A stretch of 64,000 nt of DNA from a virus. Shown in pieces: positions 39,832 to 49,633 of the stretch; positions within the stretch are counted from its first letter, which is position 1, and each line of letters opens with the position of its first letter. Both the position numbers and the translations under genes were made by a program. The DNA lies in the IMG/VR virus record IMGVR_UViG_3300005289_000016, positions 62,001 through 126,000 of that record; one strand, 5' to 3'. The notes under the pieces were generated by a model, which was not told where the DNA came from, ran no database searches, and saw nothing but the letters and a program-made list of their open reading frames with translations.

Positions 39832-42753
39832 TTACGCCGAGTGTTTCACGAACTGGATCTCGATGCTGTCAGCCACACCGAAGGTGGCGTTAGGCAGGGT
39901 CACCAGCTTCTTGCCAATGCACAGACGAGACGATTCATCTGCCATGGTGATCACACTGAAGTTGCGAGATGCACCGAGACCTGAGATGGATACGCCGGTC
40001 ACGTCATCGCCCATCGTGGTCTTCAGAAGGTTCTCAAGGCCGTTACGGGTCACTTGAAGTTCCTTGAAGGCTGCGGTAAGGGTCTTACGTGTCGCCTTAC
40101 GGATCTCTTCCTGGAGGGCCAAGTCCTTATGGACCGTGTCGGATACAAAGTACTCGACGTACAGGTGTTGAGCCGCTTGCATGTTGACTGCCAGACTGTC
40201 ATCCACGATAGCACTGATCAGACCCACCGTCGATTTCGGATGGAACCACAGTTTGGTCTTCTCCAGCAATTTCTTGCGGGTTGGGGCCAAGGTGATGTTG
40301 ACCCATTCCACGATCTGGTTAGGGACCGTGTCGCGGTAGTTGACATCCGTGGTGTTGGTCACGAAGTAGTAGGCACCGTCAAACAAGCACAGCTCTACTT
40401 GACGCAGGACCGAACGAGGAGACGAGACGATCGGTTCACCGTTTTGGTAAATGATCGAGTTGGCAGCATGAAGGATCTCAGGTCTGCCGGTCTCTTCATT
40501 GATCTTGACGTCGCCCACGCGGTGCTTGTACACCACGTACGGACGGTTCTGAGCATCGTAGGCAATCTTCACTGCCCCAGTGTCAGTCTTTTCAGGTACG
40601 TCAGAGGCCCACAGTTCGTAGACATCGTCTTCGTAGCGCAGGTATTGCTCTTCACCCACAGTCGAGCGTGCACGTGCCCACAGACCGTCGAGGACAGCGC
40701 CCAGCACGATAGTGACCTGCTCATGGTACAGGCCCATGACGGCTTCTTCGTACTTGAACTTGCCCATCAGCTGATCGATGGTGGTGTACTCGCCTGGAAT
40801 GACCAGATCCTGCAACACACCGAAGAAGATGTCGAACACGGTGGTCATGGCTGCTGGGTATGCATGCGGTGAAATCTGATCCGCTTCAAACCCATTCAGG
40901 TAGACGTTGTGCTCAGGGTCTACGTCCCAGTTCGATTCAAACTCGAACTCGAAGATCCATTCCTTGGTCTGTGGATCACGGCCCATCAAGGTACCGTTCA
41001 GGTAGACGCGTGTCACTTCACCTGGTGGAATGTACGCCAACTGAGCCACCAGCACTTCATCGTCCATTTCTTTCAACGTGTCAGTGCTGTCGGTCATCAC
41101 CTGCAACTTCCAGCCCTTTTCAGTGCGCATGAAGTTGTGGTTGTTGGAGTTCACCCCGATGCCCATGGTGCCGTTGTCTTCCACAAAGAAGCGACGGGTC
41201 AACTGTGGGTTACCGAAGTAGTACGGACGCACTTCCAGAACGTTGTCAGAGACGTCGTAGACGTAATGGAACGGCGTGTAGAAGTAATCCCCGCCTGTGA
41301 TGCGTTCGACCAGCACATCAGGCGTCAGGGCCTTCAGAGCGTCACGGTCTTCGTTGTCCACCACCGACAGGTAACCGCCTTCATCCTTGTACAGCGTGCT
41401 TGGTAGGATGGTGATCCGCTGACCGTTGTCCATCACGTCGGCCGTGGCCAAGATCTGGTCCATGGTCTTGCTCAAAGTCACGACGTTGGCACCCATCCCG
41501 GTCGACACTTCCTTGATGTCAGGGGCTGGCAGTTCACGCGACGCAGCGTACAGACGGTTGGTCACGTTGTCGATGTCAGTAACGCAACTGAAACCGGCAT
41601 CGGTCAGCAGGTCCAGTTGAGTCTGAATCTGGACGTTGGTGATCGGTACGTCGATACGACCCAGTGCGTTGTTGATGACACGCTCTTTCAGCTTCTCGAA
41701 GCTCAGGGCATTGGAACCGCCCGTTGCAGGAGCCGAGGCCATGAAGTAACCACTGACCAACTTCTGGATCGGCGAGGTGTACTTGCCGTTGTCATCGTTG
41801 TCGTAGTCATTATAGACCGCTTTGAACATGTCAGAGCTGTAACCCTGAACAGCCAACTCCAACGCACCCCGAGTGGTGTACACGTCAACACGCAGCGTCC
41901 GGTTCATTTGACCGGTGCTGTAGTAGACTTGCGGGATGGAGACGTTCAGTTGGTTGTTGTCGAGGACCTTGAGCACGGCAGTTGGGGTCAGGGGATCGTA
42001 CACCTGATCGCTGTGCGTGGTCTTGATCTCTTTCCAGCCACCGTTGCCATCACTCATGTAGACCCGGCAGAAGTAGTACTGGTCAGCGTAAGGGTAGGTC
42101 TTGTTGAAGACCCGCGAAGCCGTCAGAGGAGCCGTGTAGCTCTTCATCTCGAACTGTTGCACCGGGACTTCCAGTTGGATGTATTCCTCGTGGCCGATGT
42201 TGTAGTTCTCGATGGTCGACTTGACCTTGTTGGATTCCAACGCCATCAGTGGCGAAGGCTTCCCGTTGTCGTAAACGATCTGCAAACCGCCGTGAGGCAG
42301 CACACGCAGTTCGATCGGGTACTGCAACGTGAACGGTACATCGCCAGCCAGGATCTTGGTGTGACGCGGGATCACCAGCTTACGCATCCCAGCTTCACCC
42401 GTAGCCACAGCCTTCTCCAAGATCTCGTCCTTATGGTAGACGAGTAGGAGTGTGGTCTGAGAAGCACCAGAGAACACGTTGATGTAATCCACGTCGCTCA
42501 TGTGGTGATACAGGTCAGAACGGGTCTGAGCCAGCTCTGGGTATTGCAGACGGTTGAGGAACTCGTCCTTACGTGCCCCGTTAGCAAACAGGGTCGAGGC
42601 AAATTCCATCAAGTACACCATGGCGTTACTGGCGTCAACGATCTCGACTTCGCCATTACGGACGCGTTCGAGGTATTCGATGCCAGCACGTTGTACAGCC
42701 ATTGGATTGAGCTTGGCCAGCTCAATCATGGTATTCAGGTCGGACCTGGACAT
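39832..42753 (-). CDS. Large virion structural protein, candidate baseplate component
   Basis: The 973-aa product has a helical N-terminus (1-130), a long beta-rich body rich in Tyr, Val and Thr, and a C-terminal alpha/beta part. Length and composition resemble T4 gp6-type baseplate wedge or tail proteins, but no signature was found. It is co-oriented with the 390-aa gene at 42765 (11-base gap) in a minus-strand virion block. The start has a weak GGAGT site. Virion role is inferred from size, composition and neighbours. Confidence 0.8.
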   Translation of the reverse strand: MSRSDLNTMIELAKLNPMAVQRAGIEYLERVRNGEVEIVDASNAMVYLMEFASTLFANGARKDEFLNRLQYPELAQTRSDLYHHMSDVDYINVFSGASQTTLLLVYHKDEILEKAVATGEAGMRKLVIPRHTKILAGDVPFTLQYPIELRVLPHGGLQIVYDNGKPSPLMALESNKVKSTIENYNIGHEEYIQLEVPVQQFEMKSYTAPLTASRVFNKTYPYADQYYFCRVYMSDGNGGWKEIKTTHSDQVYDPLTPTAVLKVLDNNQLNVSIPQVYYSTGQMNRTLRVDVYTTRGALELAVQGYSSDMFKAVYNDYDNDDNGKYTSPIQKLVSGYFMASAPATGGSNALSFEKLKERVINNALGRIDVPITNVQIQTQLDLLTDAGFSCVTDIDNVTNRLYAASRELPAPDIKEVSTGMGANVVTLSKTMDQILATADVMDNGQRITILPSTLYKDEGGYLSVVDNEDRDALKALTPDVLVERITGGDYFYTPFHYVYDVSDNVLEVRPYYFGNPQLTRRFFVEDNGTMGIGVNSNNHNFMRTEKGWKLQVMTDSTDTLKEMDDEVLVAQLAYIPPGEVTRVYLNGTLMGRDPQTKEWIFEFEFESNWDVDPEHNVYLNGFEADQISPHAYPAAMTTVFDIFFGVLQDLVIPGEYTTIDQLMGKFKYEEAVMGLYHEQVTIVLGAVLDGLWARARSTVGEEQYLRYEDDVYELWASDVPEKTDTGAVKIAYDAQNRPYVVYKHRVGDVKINEETGRPEILHAANSIIYQNGEPIVSSPRSVLRQVELCLFDGAYYFVTNTTDVNYRDTVPNQIVEWVNITLAPTRKKLLEKTKLWFHPKSTVGLISAIVDDSLAVNMQAAQHLYVEYFVSDTVHKDLALQEEIRKATRKTLTAAFKELQVTRNGLENLLKTTMGDDVTGVSISGLGASRNFSVITMADESSRLCIGKKLVTLPNATFGVADSIEIQFVKHSA

Positions 42754-42764
42754 TGATTACTCCG

Positions 42765-43937
42765 TTATACAGTCGTTGAGGCAGTGGACGATGGATCGCC
42801 AGCGAAGACCAACGAATCTGGATCACTGGTATCGGCAGGCAACGCAGTCAGGGTCGCATTGAAGTTACCCTTGGTCACGGTGGCGTACTCGGCTTTGTCC
42901 ATCCACCACTCCAGCTCGTTGTTAGCTGCAAGGTTGATGAAAGGGAAGCCTTTGTAGTTGAGCAGTTTACGCTCATCAGCCGTGATCTTGACCATGTTGC
43001 TCTGGCGTACACCATCACCCATGTCAGGGTTGAACATGACCACCAACTTGTTGAATTCCCACAAGGTGATTGGGTCGTTGTATTCGGCCACTGTACATTC
43101 AAACGTGGTCTGAATGGACTTCTGGCTTTCGTTGTACGGATTGTCCCGGGAGTAGTTGAACGCACTACCCATCGACAGACCTGCTGGGAACCCTGCCCCA
43201 CACGCTGCCCACTTCTGAATGTACCGACCAGACCAATCCATCACGAAACGATAGATGCGGGTGTTGTAGTCCATCTCGTTCTGCACGATGCTGTAACCAG
43301 CCGGCTGAATCTTGGTGCCGATGTAGACACCACCGATGTACAAAAGCCACGCAAACAGCGTCAATGATATAGGATCGCCTAAGGTATTTTCGAATGTGCA
43401 GTCCAGGGAGTAGCGCCCATTGATCTCTGCAATGGTGTCGTTCATCATCCAGGATTCTTTCGCCATCCCCTCCGATGTGCTGTATGCATGGAGGGTCAGG
43501 TCAGGCCACCCGGACATGTTTGTCAGGGCGTTGCTCAACAGCGGCATAAAGGCTTGACGGTTATCGAAGATGGTGTTGTCTTTCTTTATATCTGATTCGT
43601 AACTGTCCGGCCAGAGCATCCTTCGGATGATCCGGCTGTAGCTGCGAGGGTTATCGCTGGCCAAAACCGACAATTGCCGGTACGCCATGATGTTATCGTA
43701 TGACAGGTTCAAATTCGGACGTGAGAAAAACGTCAAGCCCTGCATGTCAGTGTTAGCTGGCACCGCAGAACCCTGCTGTGTACGGTTGAAACCTCCGAGC
43801 AAATCATGGAATCGGCCGCCAATGGCACCGGTGCCTTGTTCGCGGGTCAAACGGCGCATCAAGGCGTCATCGCTGTCGAAACCTCCGTGCTGGGCAATAG
43901 TGTCCAGCACTTGTTTCATCACCTTATAATCGCTCAT
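42765..43937 (-). CDS. Probable virion structural protein, 390 aa
   Basis: Not recognised in detail. It is a Tyr/Trp/Asn-rich, beta-leaning protein with a Ser/Thr-rich C-terminus. The start is ambiguous: ATG 43937 (AAGG ten bases upstream) is preferred to GTG 43946, which would overlap the ribosome site. Its ATG is only 28 bases from the divergent gene at 43966, so the promoter must lie within one of the two genes or farther upstream. It is transcribed with the large gene below it. Confidence 0.78.
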   Translation of the reverse strand: MSDYKVMKQVLDTIAQHGGFDSDDALMRRLTREQGTGAIGGRFHDLLGGFNRTQQGSAVPANTDMQGLTFFSRPNLNLSYDNIMAYRQLSVLASDNPRSYSRIIRRMLWPDSYESDIKKDNTIFDNRQAFMPLLSNALTNMSGWPDLTLHAYSTSEGMAKESWMMNDTIAEINGRYSLDCTFENTLGDPISLTLFAWLLYIGGVYIGTKIQPAGYSIVQNEMDYNTRIYRFVMDWSGRYIQKWAACGAGFPAGLSMGSAFNYSRDNPYNESQKSIQTTFECTVAEYNDPITLWEFNKLVVMFNPDMGDGVRQSNMVKITADERKLLNYKGFPFINLAANNELEWWMDKAEYATVTKGNFNATLTALPADTSDPDSLVFAGDPSSTASTTV

Positions 43938-43965
43938 TTCTGGCACGCCTTAAAGGGAAATGTTC

Positions 43966-45360
43966 ATGGACAAAAAACTCACGTCGTACCAAGTCTCGCA
44001 AGAGTTCCTTGGTACGGGACTTCTGGTCACCGCCGGTATCGGCCTTCTTGCCAAGTACACCCCTCAGGTCGTCGCTGCTCTCACCAACAAAATCGGCGAG
44101 AAAGCAGCAGGCAAAGTCATCGAAAGTGCGAAGACTGTGCTGGCCGGTAGCAAGGAAGGCGACTTGGTTCGCTTCACACAATCTGCGCGTGTTGAGCCCA
44201 TCTTGCTGATGGACAAGCGTGCTGTGAACATCCCGTTCATTCAAGACGTGGTTCACACGGCGTACAACATGTTCACTGGTTACTGGCTTCTGGCCGTCTC
44301 TCTCGACACCAAGATCAACGGTGTGTCGGTAGGTCGTCGCCTGGACAAGTTCGCCACTGACCGTGACTTGGCTGATGCCACGCTCACCATGCTGACTGAA
44401 TCGCCTTCCATGGAATCCTTCGCCGCCTCGATGGCTGACTTCGGTCTGCCGTTCATCGACGAGATTCTGGCTGAGCAACATCAAGTCGCTATGGAATCGG
44501 TCAGCAACGGCGACATGTCCGCTGCCAACGTCGTAGCCGACATCCTCGAAGACGACCCTGTCAAAGCTGGCGCTGAAGCTTCGAAGTACGGTCAGAAGAA
44601 AGCCGAAGCCGCTGATGCTGCCTCTGCTGCTGATGCCAAGCGTAAAGCTGAAGAAGCTGAACGCAATGCCAAGATGAAGAACGGCACCGGTGTTACCAAC
44701 GCTGCCAAGTACGTCGAGAAAGTCAACAACCTCGCTGTGGGTAACGTTATCGACGTGACCATCAGTGAAGACGGCAAAGACGCTGTGGTTCCTGTGACCA
44801 TCCGTCTGCGTGTGGCTTCCATGCCTTCTGACGTCATGACTCAGACGCTGGCCGTTGGCGGTACCGACGTGACCATGCGTAGCCGCTGGAGAGCCTGGCG
44901 TGCTGGCGAGATCGGCTTCTGGTCCGACTTCGTGCTTCAGATGGACCGTGTGGATGCTCACCGTGCCGCGATGATGAAAGACGAGACTGGCTACTACAAG
45001 ACCGTCTATGCTCGCGCTGCCAAGAACTCCGCTGCCTCGGCCATGGCCGGTGGTCCTTCGCTGGGCACTGCTTCGGCAATCCTGGTAATGGACGTCAAGA
45101 CTGCTACCGACCTCGAGCGTCGGATCGGCGGTCAGCTCAGCAACTTCAAGACCCGTCAGGGCATCTTCGGTCACACCTACTCGATGCTGATGATCGTGGT
45201 GGACCCGGATTGGGAATCGGTCACCATCTACACCCGCGGTATCGAAATGCCGTCCAAGCTGAGCAAGAACGACATCAAGTCGTCGGGCAAGTCTGACAGC
45301 AAAGAGCTGATGGACATCCTGAAATCTTACCAGCTCGGCAAAGCACCAGGCCGTATCTGA
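43966..45360 (+). CDS. Probable head or inner-body protein with processing sites
   Basis: The 464-aa protein has a hydrophobic segment at 14-29 (LGTGLLVTAGIGLLA) and S148-M-E150 followed by further A-x-E triplets. A long Ala/Glu/Lys coiled stretch (about 205-235) leads into a C-terminal beta-rich domain. S-x-E triplets near the start of a virion protein fit phiKZ-type processing. ATG 43966 is chosen since AAGGG lies eight bases upstream; ATG 43960 would be too close to it. It starts the plus-strand virion block. Confidence 0.7.
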   Translation: MDKKLTSYQVSQEFLGTGLLVTAGIGLLAKYTPQVVAALTNKIGEKAAGKVIESAKTVLAGSKEGDLVRFTQSARVEPILLMDKRAVNIPFIQDVVHTAYNMFTGYWLLAVSLDTKINGVSVGRRLDKFATDRDLADATLTMLTESPSMESFAASMADFGLPFIDEILAEQHQVAMESVSNGDMSAANVVADILEDDPVKAGAEASKYGQKKAEAADAASAADAKRKAEEAERNAKMKNGTGVTNAAKYVEKVNNLAVGNVIDVTISEDGKDAVVPVTIRLRVASMPSDVMTQTLAVGGTDVTMRSRWRAWRAGEIGFWSDFVLQMDRVDAHRAAMMKDETGYYKTVYARAAKNSAASAMAGGPSLGTASAILVMDVKTATDLERRIGGQLSNFKTRQGIFGHTYSMLMIVVDPDWESVTIYTRGIEMPSKLSKNDIKSSGKSDSKELMDILKSYQLGKAPGRI

Positions 45361-45388
45361 TCCCCCATCCGTTTAAAGGAAGATAGCA

Positions 45389-46276
45389 ATGCGTATCCTT
45401 GATTTCCTGCGCCGTATGGCGTCGTCCTTCACCAAGGATGAACTGAAAGAGAAGCTGAGAATCCTTTCTCAAGCTTTGCAAAAGTCGCTCGAGACGTTCA
45501 TGAACGCCGAAGGCACACTGAACTCGTTCAAGTCCAAGGCCGGTAAGCAGTTCGAAACCGACTTGGGCAAGACCGTGCGTCTGCCCCCACGCATGACCGC
45601 CATCGGCTTCGTCCGTCAAGTCCTGACGAATATGTCGGTGACGCTGGAACTGCTCTCCTCGATCGCTGAGAAGAGCTACGGCAAGGACATCGTCGTGGAA
45701 GGTATCACCTACCGCCGGGCTGAGCTGCTGCGCACTATCGGGTACATGGACTTCGTGGTCTCGTATTCGATGCAGTTGCTGCATTACCTGCTGGTCGCTG
45801 AAGCCTGCGTCGTTTCGAAAGAGCACTCTGAAGGTGCTGAGCGTCCTCGTCCTGAACTGGCGTGGCTCAAGGCCAACCAACTGGCGTTCTTCACGCTGCT
45901 GGTGACCTTCTCGAAGCCTAGTCGTGAAATCGCCTCGCTGATCGAATCCATCCCGGACATCGTGATCGGCGAAGACGACGACAAGATCATCGCCCCTCAA
46001 GTGGGCATCCTGAAGCTCGACCCGCTGAAGAACAACTTCATCCCGGGCGTCTCCAGTGTAGCGCTGGCCATCGGTATCTGGTGGTCGACGTTGCAGGTGG
46101 CCAAGTACGAACGTCTGAAAGAAGACGCGCGTTCTATCCAGCTGCGCCTGGAGCAGCTTCGCCTTCAGAACGAAGGCAAGAACGATGCTCAACTGGAGCG
46201 GACCATCTCGAAGTATGAGGACTACCTCAACGCTACTTCCGAGAAGATCATGAAGATGGAGGCGAAGAACGCATGA
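45389..46276 (+). CDS. Probable virion protein with membrane-like segment and coiled coil
   Basis: The 295-aa protein has a hydrophobic segment around 225-240 (VSSVALAIGIWWSTL) flanked by a charged coiled coil (245-290, Leu/Glu/Arg/Gln heptads). AAGGAAG precedes the ATG and the next gene overlaps the stop by four bases. It could be an inner-head or membrane-contacting protein, inferred from its place between inner-body candidates. Confidence 0.7.
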   Translation: MRILDFLRRMASSFTKDELKEKLRILSQALQKSLETFMNAEGTLNSFKSKAGKQFETDLGKTVRLPPRMTAIGFVRQVLTNMSVTLELLSSIAEKSYGKDIVVEGITYRRAELLRTIGYMDFVVSYSMQLLHYLLVAEACVVSKEHSEGAERPRPELAWLKANQLAFFTLLVTFSKPSREIASLIESIPDIVIGEDDDKIIAPQVGILKLDPLKNNFIPGVSSVALAIGIWWSTLQVAKYERLKEDARSIQLRLEQLRLQNEGKNDAQLERTISKYEDYLNATSEKIMKMEAKNA

Positions 46277-46800
46277 GCCTGACCACTCATCGCGGCTTCA
46301 TCATGAGCACCGACGGTCGGCATGGTTACGTTGATCTCCCTGTGATCGATACGATCTATCATCATATGGAGACCAACAACCACTTTGCCGACGACTGGTC
46401 GTACGTGCAAGATGTGTTGAAAGCTGCCAAGCAAATCCTGTTCGACCGCAATGGCCAGTTCTTGCTGGCCAAGCAGTTGAACACCCCGTGCTCCCATTGG
46501 GTGTTCAACTTCACTGTGTCGACACTGGCGTTCCTTTCTGGTCAGCCCCGCAAGCTCTCTCTGGAGAACTACCGGGACCTGCTGATCTTCCATCCTGAAG
46601 ATTTGGTTTCGGTCGACTCCAAGCGTGTGGTCCGTGAACAAGATCTGGGCTGGGTGTTCGGCGCTGATGCGAGCACGATCCTTTCCCGTTGGCTGTCTCA
46701 AGAAGACGGCCTCACCGATCTGGTCATGTCGTTGAACCTGATCGGCGGTAGCCTGCCGAAAGGTTGGTACCATCAGACCGAGGCACGTCCTCCAAGCTGA
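46273..46800 (+). CDS. Hypothetical protein, 175 aa
   Basis: Not recognised. Translationally coupled to the preceding gene by ATGA. It is a soluble mixed alpha/beta protein without Cys clusters. A weak hairpin (GGCGG/CCGCC) follows at 46820, and the next inner-body gene has its own leader. Confidence 0.8.
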   Translation: MSLTTHRGFIMSTDGRHGYVDLPVIDTIYHHMETNNHFADDWSYVQDVLKAAKQILFDRNGQFLLAKQLNTPCSHWVFNFTVSTLAFLSGQPRKLSLENYRDLLIFHPEDLVSVDSKRVVREQDLGWVFGADASTILSRWLSQEDGLTDLVMSLNLIGGSLPKGWYHQTEARPPS

Positions 46801-46935
46801 TGGTTGCAGTTCACTTCGGGGCGGCTAGACCGCCTCGTTGTCAAAAAACACCGTATGGTGTGCAGAGATGCGGAACTGTCCTAGGCTCCGTCTGCGTCTC
46901 ATTCCTTCTGTTTGCAAACACGGAGTTTTATACTC

Positions 46936-48240
46936 ATGCGTAACTCGATTCTGCACAGTGCTCTGAACGTCTCCATGGAAGGCATTGACCCGAATGCCAG
47001 CCAAGAAATCAACCCGGTAACCGAAGAAACCATCGTCCAAGTGGACGAGGTTCTGGAAGAAGCCCGTGGTGATTCCGCAGTCGTTGACCAGCACGACGAA
47101 GCTGTTGAAGAACTGTCGCAAGCTGCCGACTCCATGGAAAGCCTGATCGCTTCCCTGGAAAGCGCCATCGCCGACGGCGGCATGAGCCCTCAGTCCGCTG
47201 ACATCCACGGCCGCGCTCTGGCAATCGCCACCCGTCGCCTGCCGATCGATGCTGCTGAATTCACCGTTTCCACCGAATCCTTCGGCGGTACCGGCGACAA
47301 GCTGCAAGCCTCGATGGAAGCTCTGGAAGGCGCCAAAGCCCTTCTGAGCAAAATCTGGGAAGCGATCAAGAACGCCGTTCAAGGCGCCTGGGCCGCTGTG
47401 AAGAACTTCTTCGCCACCATGGGCAAATCCGGTCCTGCCGTAGTTGCTGCTGGTCAGTCCCTGAAGCAACGCGCTGCTGCTGCCAAAGGCCAAAACCCTT
47501 CGGCTGGCAAGATCAACCTGGGCTCGGCTCTGAACTTCGTCGTCGTTGACGGCAAGCTCGCTCCTGCTCAAGCCCTGGCCGCCATCAACCATGGCTACGA
47601 CGTGGGCGTGAAGACCTACACCAACAAGATCCTGGCCGCGCTGAACCCGCTGTACCAGTCGATCCAGAAAGGTGAAGTTCATCCTGACCGTCTGAAGCAA
47701 GTTGCTGCCTCGATCAACGTCGAAGCCTGCCTGACCGAAGACATGAAGGGCAAGCTGCCTGGCGGCTACTTCTTCGACCTGACCGTCAGCGACAAAGAAG
47801 GCCTGGACGGCTTGGCCGATGCCAGCCTGAAACTGTCGCAAGACAAAGGCGCCAAAGTGGCTGCTGCTGAAGGCGACATCCCTACCGTTGACGAAATCAG
47901 CAAACTGGCTGACCAGATCGTCAACATGGGCAAGCTGATCATCTCGTCCAAGGCCGTTGCTGGCATGGCCGAAAAAGGTATCAACGACGCGGTCAAAGCT
48001 GGTAACAGCCTGGTCTCGAAAGGCGATACCCTGGACAAAGCAGAAGCTGGTTCCGCCAAAGCCGTTCTGGCCAAGCTGAACAAAGCCGCTCGCCTGACCA
48101 CTGGTTGCTCGCACCAGTATCTGTCCTTCATGGGCAGCGCTGCCAAAGCCTCCGCATCGTTCGGCGCCAAGGTGCTGTCGATGTACGGCAAAGCAGCCAA
48201 GAAAGCTGACGCCGCTGCGGCCGCTGCTCCGGCAGCCTAA
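46936..48240 (+). CDS. Inner-body (internal head) protein with processing sites
   Basis: The 434-aa protein begins with an acidic region (1-110) carrying several SME triplets. S112-T-E114 and S126-M-E128 precede a Trp-rich amphipathic helix (KIWEAIKNAVQGAWAAVKNF, 139-158) like that of the protein at 38594. The C-terminal half is Ala/Lys-rich and helical, ending in poly-Ala. The gene has its own leader and is followed by a strong terminator, which suggests high expression. Start ATG 46936 has GGAG nine bases upstream; a longer frame from 46912 lacks this. Confidence 0.75.
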   Translation: MRNSILHSALNVSMEGIDPNASQEINPVTEETIVQVDEVLEEARGDSAVVDQHDEAVEELSQAADSMESLIASLESAIADGGMSPQSADIHGRALAIATRRLPIDAAEFTVSTESFGGTGDKLQASMEALEGAKALLSKIWEAIKNAVQGAWAAVKNFFATMGKSGPAVVAAGQSLKQRAAAAKGQNPSAGKINLGSALNFVVVDGKLAPAQALAAINHGYDVGVKTYTNKILAALNPLYQSIQKGEVHPDRLKQVAASINVEACLTEDMKGKLPGGYFFDLTVSDKEGLDGLADASLKLSQDKGAKVAAAEGDIPTVDEISKLADQIVNMGKLIISSKAVAGMAEKGINDAVKAGNSLVSKGDTLDKAEAGSAKAVLAKLNKAARLTTGCSHQYLSFMGSAAKASASFGAKVLSMYGKAAKKADAAAAAAPAA

Positions 48241-48258
48241 GTAGCACTCGGCTTTAGA

Positions 48259-48296
48259 GATGTCCACCTGGCTTCGGCTGGGTGGACATCTTTTAT
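48259..48296 (+). terminator. Strong intrinsic terminator
   Basis: GATGTCCACC pairs with GGTGGACATC, with an inner GC-TTCG-GC cap, then TTTTATT. Confidence 0.9.
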
Positions 48297-48311
48297 TCCG
48301 TTTGAACGAAT

Positions 48312-48317
48312 TCTATG
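48312..48317 (+). promoter_or_regulatory. TCTATG element before an inner-body gene
   Basis: TCTATG 39 bases before ATG 48356 and just after a terminator, so a promoter is expected here. Confidence 0.45.
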
Positions 48318-48355
48318 GTGAATTATCCTCCTCCATCCTTTAAAGAGCATTTGTC

Positions 48356-49624
48356 ATGTCTGATGAAGAACTGCCAGCAATGGCGGGCAACGAGAGTGAG
48401 GGGTTCGTAGACGTCCTTGAAGCCGAGCGTGATCTGGTCCAAGGAAAGGCTCAACTCGAATCACTGCTCAATGCCACCGACGCAATGGAGTCCTTGATCC
48501 ATCATCTTGGTCACCATGATGTTGTTACTCCGGGCCACAAGGCCGCCATTACTGTTAGCTTCGAGAACCTCATCGGTAACGTTGGCCTCACGGTCGCTGA
48601 CATTATTCCCGAGTTGGAAGGCCATGAGAATGGTCAGGTCTCCACCGAATCCCTGAAGGATCGTCTGAAGGAATTGTGGAAGCGGTTGGTCTCTGTGATC
48701 CTGTCCATCCTGAAGTCCCTGAGAGGCTTCTGGGGCAAGATCTCGACTTACCGTGGCCGTCTGCGCATCTCGGCTCAACAACTCGCTAAGCACGCTGCTG
48801 TAAGGCGTTACGCCACAGTCCGTACACCGAACATTGACTTGGGGCTGGAGATCAAATCGCTGATCACTGGTAACTCGGTCATGCAAGATCCCGACGCCAT
48901 CATTCGGTCGATCAGTGCTGCACTGGAACAGTACCGGATCTTCACTGATGCTTACGGTCCCGGCATGCTGGAGATCGGTAAGCAGTTCGAGCGTATGCTG
49001 ACTGAGGGCAGTACTGGCAACAGCAAGTTGAACGAGGTGTCCAACCTGTTCTCCCAGATGCCAGTGGATCAGATCGCATCCAAGATGAAGGCCATGGTGT
49101 ACCGTGACCCTCGCTTCGGTCGTCGTCTGACCCTGACCGCTCCTCCGATCATCGGTGGTTGGTCTCTGTTCTTCCTGACGCTGGAGCCTGAACAGCGAGG
49201 TCTGGGTGCAACTAATCCATTGGCCTTCGCTCAAGCAGTTCGTACCACTGGCGTGAAGTTCGCCATGACCAACGTCAACACCAGCAGCATCACCTCAGGC
49301 ATGGTCAAGGCTGCCAGCGGGATGCAGGTCGAGATCTTGGCCAAACGGGTCATTGAGATCCTGGACGTCATAGAGGCTCAGGAGCGGGCGATCGGCTTCA
49401 GTCGTGTCGAGGCCCAGATCAAGAACGTCTTGCGTGCTGGCGAGCGTTACCAAGCCTCTGCATCGTCGTATGGCGACAGTGCAGGCGCTGACGAAAGTGT
49501 ACTTCGGTTTGTACGCAACTATTCCGGTTGGGCCATTGGTCCGGTGGATCAAATGACCACCAACTTGCTCACCGTTTCCCGTAACCTGCTGACCTATGGT
49601 CGCAAGTCTCTGACTGCTCAATAA
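48356..49624 (+). CDS. Inner-body (internal head) protein with processing site
   Basis: The 422-aa protein has an acidic N-terminal region (1-95) with further S/A-x-E triplets, then S96-T-E98 directly before an amphipathic Trp-containing helix (LKELWKRLVSVILSIL, 103-119). The rest is mixed helical. The layout matches the proteins at 38594, 46936 and 49634. AGAG is the best ribosome site. It is ten bases before the next gene of the family, so both are probably co-transcribed from the TCTATG element. Confidence 0.72.
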   Translation: MSDEELPAMAGNESEGFVDVLEAERDLVQGKAQLESLLNATDAMESLIHHLGHHDVVTPGHKAAITVSFENLIGNVGLTVADIIPELEGHENGQVSTESLKDRLKELWKRLVSVILSILKSLRGFWGKISTYRGRLRISAQQLAKHAAVRRYATVRTPNIDLGLEIKSLITGNSVMQDPDAIIRSISAALEQYRIFTDAYGPGMLEIGKQFERMLTEGSTGNSKLNEVSNLFSQMPVDQIASKMKAMVYRDPRFGRRLTLTAPPIIGGWSLFFLTLEPEQRGLGATNPLAFAQAVRTTGVKFAMTNVNTSSITSGMVKAASGMQVEILAKRVIEILDVIEAQERAIGFSRVEAQIKNVLRAGERYQASASSYGDSAGADESVLRFVRNYSGWAIGPVDQMTTNLLTVSRNLLTYGRKSLTAQ

Positions 49625-49633
49625 GGTAAAGTC

